Shown: positions 54,068-55,705 of the stretch, piece by piece
Layout of the letters: every line of letters starts with the position of its first letter
Position numbering within the stretch: position 1 is the first letter of the stretch
Assembly: GCF_001418325.1 (NCBI RefSeq)
Contig: NZ_LIPN01000107.1
Coordinates: forward strand, 1 to 55,705
Length of the DNA: 55,705 nt
Source: Streptomyces atriruber
GTDB lineage: Bacteria > Actinomycetota > Actinomycetes > Streptomycetales > Streptomycetaceae
Direction: 5' to 3'
Program-made: the position numbers and the translations under genes
Notes under the pieces: model-generated
Told to the model about the DNA's origin: nothing
Databases searched by the model: none
What the model saw: the letters and a program-made list of their open reading frames with translations, nothing else

Positions 54068-54871
54068 ATGGATGACTGGTATCTGCAGAGTGCCCACGGA
54101 GTCCGGTTCGAGTGGGGCCCCACCGGAGCGGAACGACTGGCGGCGGATGCGGCATGCGTCGTGGTCGTGGACGTGCTCTCGTTCACGACTTCCGTGACGG
54201 TGGCCGTCGAGGCGGGGACGCGGGTCTTCCCGTACCGCTGGCGGGACGAGACGGCAGCCACGTACGCGAAGGACGTGGGCGCGGACCTGGCAGTGGGACG
54301 TCGGATGGCCACGGCTTCTTCGCCCTGGTCCCTCTCGCCCGCCGCACTGCGCCGCGCCCCGTACACGCCCCGCCTGGTACTCCCCTCACCCAACGGCTCC
54401 AGCATCGCCGCGTCCGCCGGTGGACTCCCCGTGATCGCCGGGGCCCTCAGGAACGCGACAGCCGTGAGCCAGTGGCTCGTTCGTGAGGGTTACGGGACCA
54501 CGGAGCGCCCCATAGCGGTGATCGCCTCCGGCGAACGCTGGCCGGACGGCAGCCTGCGGCCCGCCATGGAAGACTTGCTGGGCGCGGGCGCCATTATCGC
54601 CGCGCTGCAGGAGCAACTCGGTACAGCGCACGTGCACGTGCACGCACCTGCCGACTCGCCCGTCCCGACGCTGTCGCTGTCACCGGAAGCGAGTCTGGCA
54701 GCGGCCGCGTTCCGGACGACACCGGACGTCGCCGCCGCTGTGACCGCCGGTGTCTCGGGCCGTGAACTCATCGACGGAGGCTTCGTCGACGACGTCGCGG
54801 TCGCCACGGAACGGGATGCCTGCACCGTGGTGCCCGTTCTGGTCGACGGGGCGTTCTCCGATCGTGGCTGA
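54068..54871 (+). CDS. 2-phosphosulfolactate phosphatase (ComB)-like protein
   Basis: A 267-aa protein of the ComB family, whose archaeal members remove phosphate from 2-phosphosulfolactate in coenzyme M synthesis. Recognisable parts are CVVVVDVLSFTTSVTVAVEAGTRVFPY (about 30-57), RLVLPSPNGSSIAASA (about 100-115) and DGSLRPAMEDLLGAGAII. Actinobacterial members have no known coenzyme M role, so the substrate is open. ATG 54068 is selected by homology. Confidence 0.85.
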   Translation: MDDWYLQSAHGVRFEWGPTGAERLAADAACVVVVDVLSFTTSVTVAVEAGTRVFPYRWRDETAATYAKDVGADLAVGRRMATASSPWSLSPAALRRAPYTPRLVLPSPNGSSIAASAGGLPVIAGALRNATAVSQWLVREGYGTTERPIAVIASGERWPDGSLRPAMEDLLGAGAIIAALQEQLGTAHVHVHAPADSPVPTLSLSPEASLAAAAFRTTPDVAAAVTAGVSGRELIDGGFVDDVAVATERDACTVVPVLVDGAFSDRG

Positions 54872-54923
54872 TGATCTGGCAGGCCAGGAGCTCGGTGAGC
54901 TCGGGAGCCGGAGGGGCTTTCTG

Positions 54924-55705
54924 CTAGCTGGAGGAGGTTCTCGGGGGCGAGGCCGCGGCCGTTTGGGATGTGCGCGCGGTGGCGGTGCGGGCCAGGCGCG
55001 GCTGAGTGATCGCCAGCGTGAGGCAGGCCGCGGACATCGTGAGCCACAAGGCGGTCGGTCCCCAGCGTTGGAGGAGTTGGGTGCCGATCAACGGGGCGGC
55101 GATTCCCGCGATGCCCCAGCTGGTTCCGTAGACGGCGAGGTAGCGACCGGTGCCGTGCGCAGGGGCCATGCCCGCGACGAGCGTGTATACCTGGCCCACG
55201 AGGATGAGGTCGCCCAGGCTCCACACGATCGTCGGTGCGAGGTGGGCGCCCAGGGTGTGTGCGGCGCTGTATCCGGCCAGGCCCGCGGCGAGCAATGTGT
55301 AGCCGGTGGCGAAGGCGGCAGGTGTGGACAGCGCGGCGAGGGGCTTGAGTCGCAGCAGGGGTTGGCCAAGGACGATGGTGAGGGCCGAGGTGGTGAACAG
55401 CATCCCGGCGTCGGCAGGCGGCAGCCCGCGGTGTGCCAGCACGAGGGGCAGGGTGGCCATGATCTGGAGGTAGACGAGGGCGAACAGCGTGCCTGCGGCG
55501 AGGAGGGCGATCAGCGTGGAGTCGCGCCAGGGAGCGACTGCGACTGTCAGGGTCTTGACCTCGCCCTCGCCCCCACTCCCGCCCCCATCCCCGCCCCCGC
55601 TCCCGGCCTCGGCCTCGGCTGCAGTCTGGACGGCCCGCGGTGGGTCACCGGGAAGGGCATGGCCTACCACGAGAGACCAGAGAAGGCAGGTCACGGCGTC
55701 GGCGA
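54924..55705 (-). CDS. MFS transporter, 5' end outside window
   Basis: The C-terminal half of a DHA1-like major facilitator; the frame runs off the right edge, so the N-terminal six helices are missing. After a Gly/Glu-rich central loop (EAGSGGGDGGGSGGEGE) come six helices, including STLIALLAAGTLFALVYLQIMATLPLVL, SLGDLILVGQVYTLVAGMAP and YLAVYGTSWGIAGIAAPLIGTQLLQRWG. The tail is Ala/Ser/Thr-rich. It is convergent with the ComB-like gene. Substrate unknown. Confidence 0.85.
   Translation of the reverse strand, partial: ADAVTCLLWSLVVGHALPGDPPRAVQTAAEAEAGSGGGDGGGSGGEGEVKTLTVAVAPWRDSTLIALLAAGTLFALVYLQIMATLPLVLAHRGLPPADAGMLFTTSALTIVLGQPLLRLKPLAALSTPAAFATGYTLLAAGLAGYSAAHTLGAHLAPTIVWSLGDLILVGQVYTLVAGMAPAHGTGRYLAVYGTSWGIAGIAAPLIGTQLLQRWGPTALWLTMSAACLTLAITQPRLARTATARTSQTAAASPPRTSSS

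Overview
The window reads as high-GC actinobacterial DNA, most probably a Streptomyces chromosome and probably accessory or arm-like sequence. Codons are strongly G/C-ending. There is a SARP-type regulator, a Streptomyces-type DUF574 methyltransferase, an NB-ARC/TPR protein, a CGNR zinc-finger protein, rare TTA codons at the start of one secreted enzyme, and several decayed genes. This taxonomic reading is an inference from gene content. No rRNA, complete tRNA, CRISPR array or intact transposase was seen.

Layout. (1) 1-5000: the 3' part of a polymerase-like gene enters from the left and runs into the tail of a convergent MFS gene. Three minus-strand transcription units follow: a His-rich protein plus MFS, a small ORF, and a DHA2 MFS broken by an amber codon. 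Three CsoR-type palindromes (TACCCC...GGGGTA) lie in front of two of them, but no csoR gene is present. (2) 5-12 kb: VOC protein / MarR / Bcr-type MFS divergon, a secreted serine hydrolase with two TTA codons in its signal peptide, a GNAT enzyme, a DegT-like enzyme and a SRPBCC protein. (3) 12-19 kb: alpha/beta hydrolase diverging from a CGNR protein that is coupled to a large SARP/STAND regulator, then an ABC exporter pair. (4) 19-25 kb: MarR / DHA2 MFS divergon with a four-copy 18-bp operator array, an O-methyltransferase and an NB-ARC/TPR protein. (5) 25-29 kb: a decayed MFS copy, a membrane-anchored sigma-like protein, a decayed HAD gene and a secreted protein. (6) 29-37 kb: membrane protein, hydrolase, argG with a candidate ARG box and strong terminator, acyltransferase coupled to GNAT, and a CNNM/CBS pair. 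(7) 36.6-45.4 kb: a tight three-gene operon encoding two very large unrecognised proteins (1231 and 1382 aa) and a secreted trypsin-like protease. This is the best candidate here for an undescribed system. (8) 45.6-48.6 kb: PPOX-fold protein, DUF574 methyltransferase, SDR/MarR divergon. (9) 48.6-50.5 kb: a gene-poor decayed stretch with a DUF6192-like pseudogene and a tRNA T-arm-like sequence. (10) 50.5-55.7 kb: DIP1984-like protein, an atypical kinase with a co-transcribed partner, VOC protein, ComB-like protein, and an MFS gene running off the right edge.

How the genes fit together. Much of the window is regulator/effector pairs for efflux or detoxification. MarR proteins sit back to back with exporters or oxidoreductases and have palindromic sites between them. 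A metal- or sulfur-responsive block sits on the left. The decayed genes (MFS, HAD, DUF6192, DHA2) and the abnormal gene ends near 0.4-0.9 kb suggest repeated recombination. The big operon at 37-45 kb stands out from this pattern and cannot be assigned a role from sequence alone.
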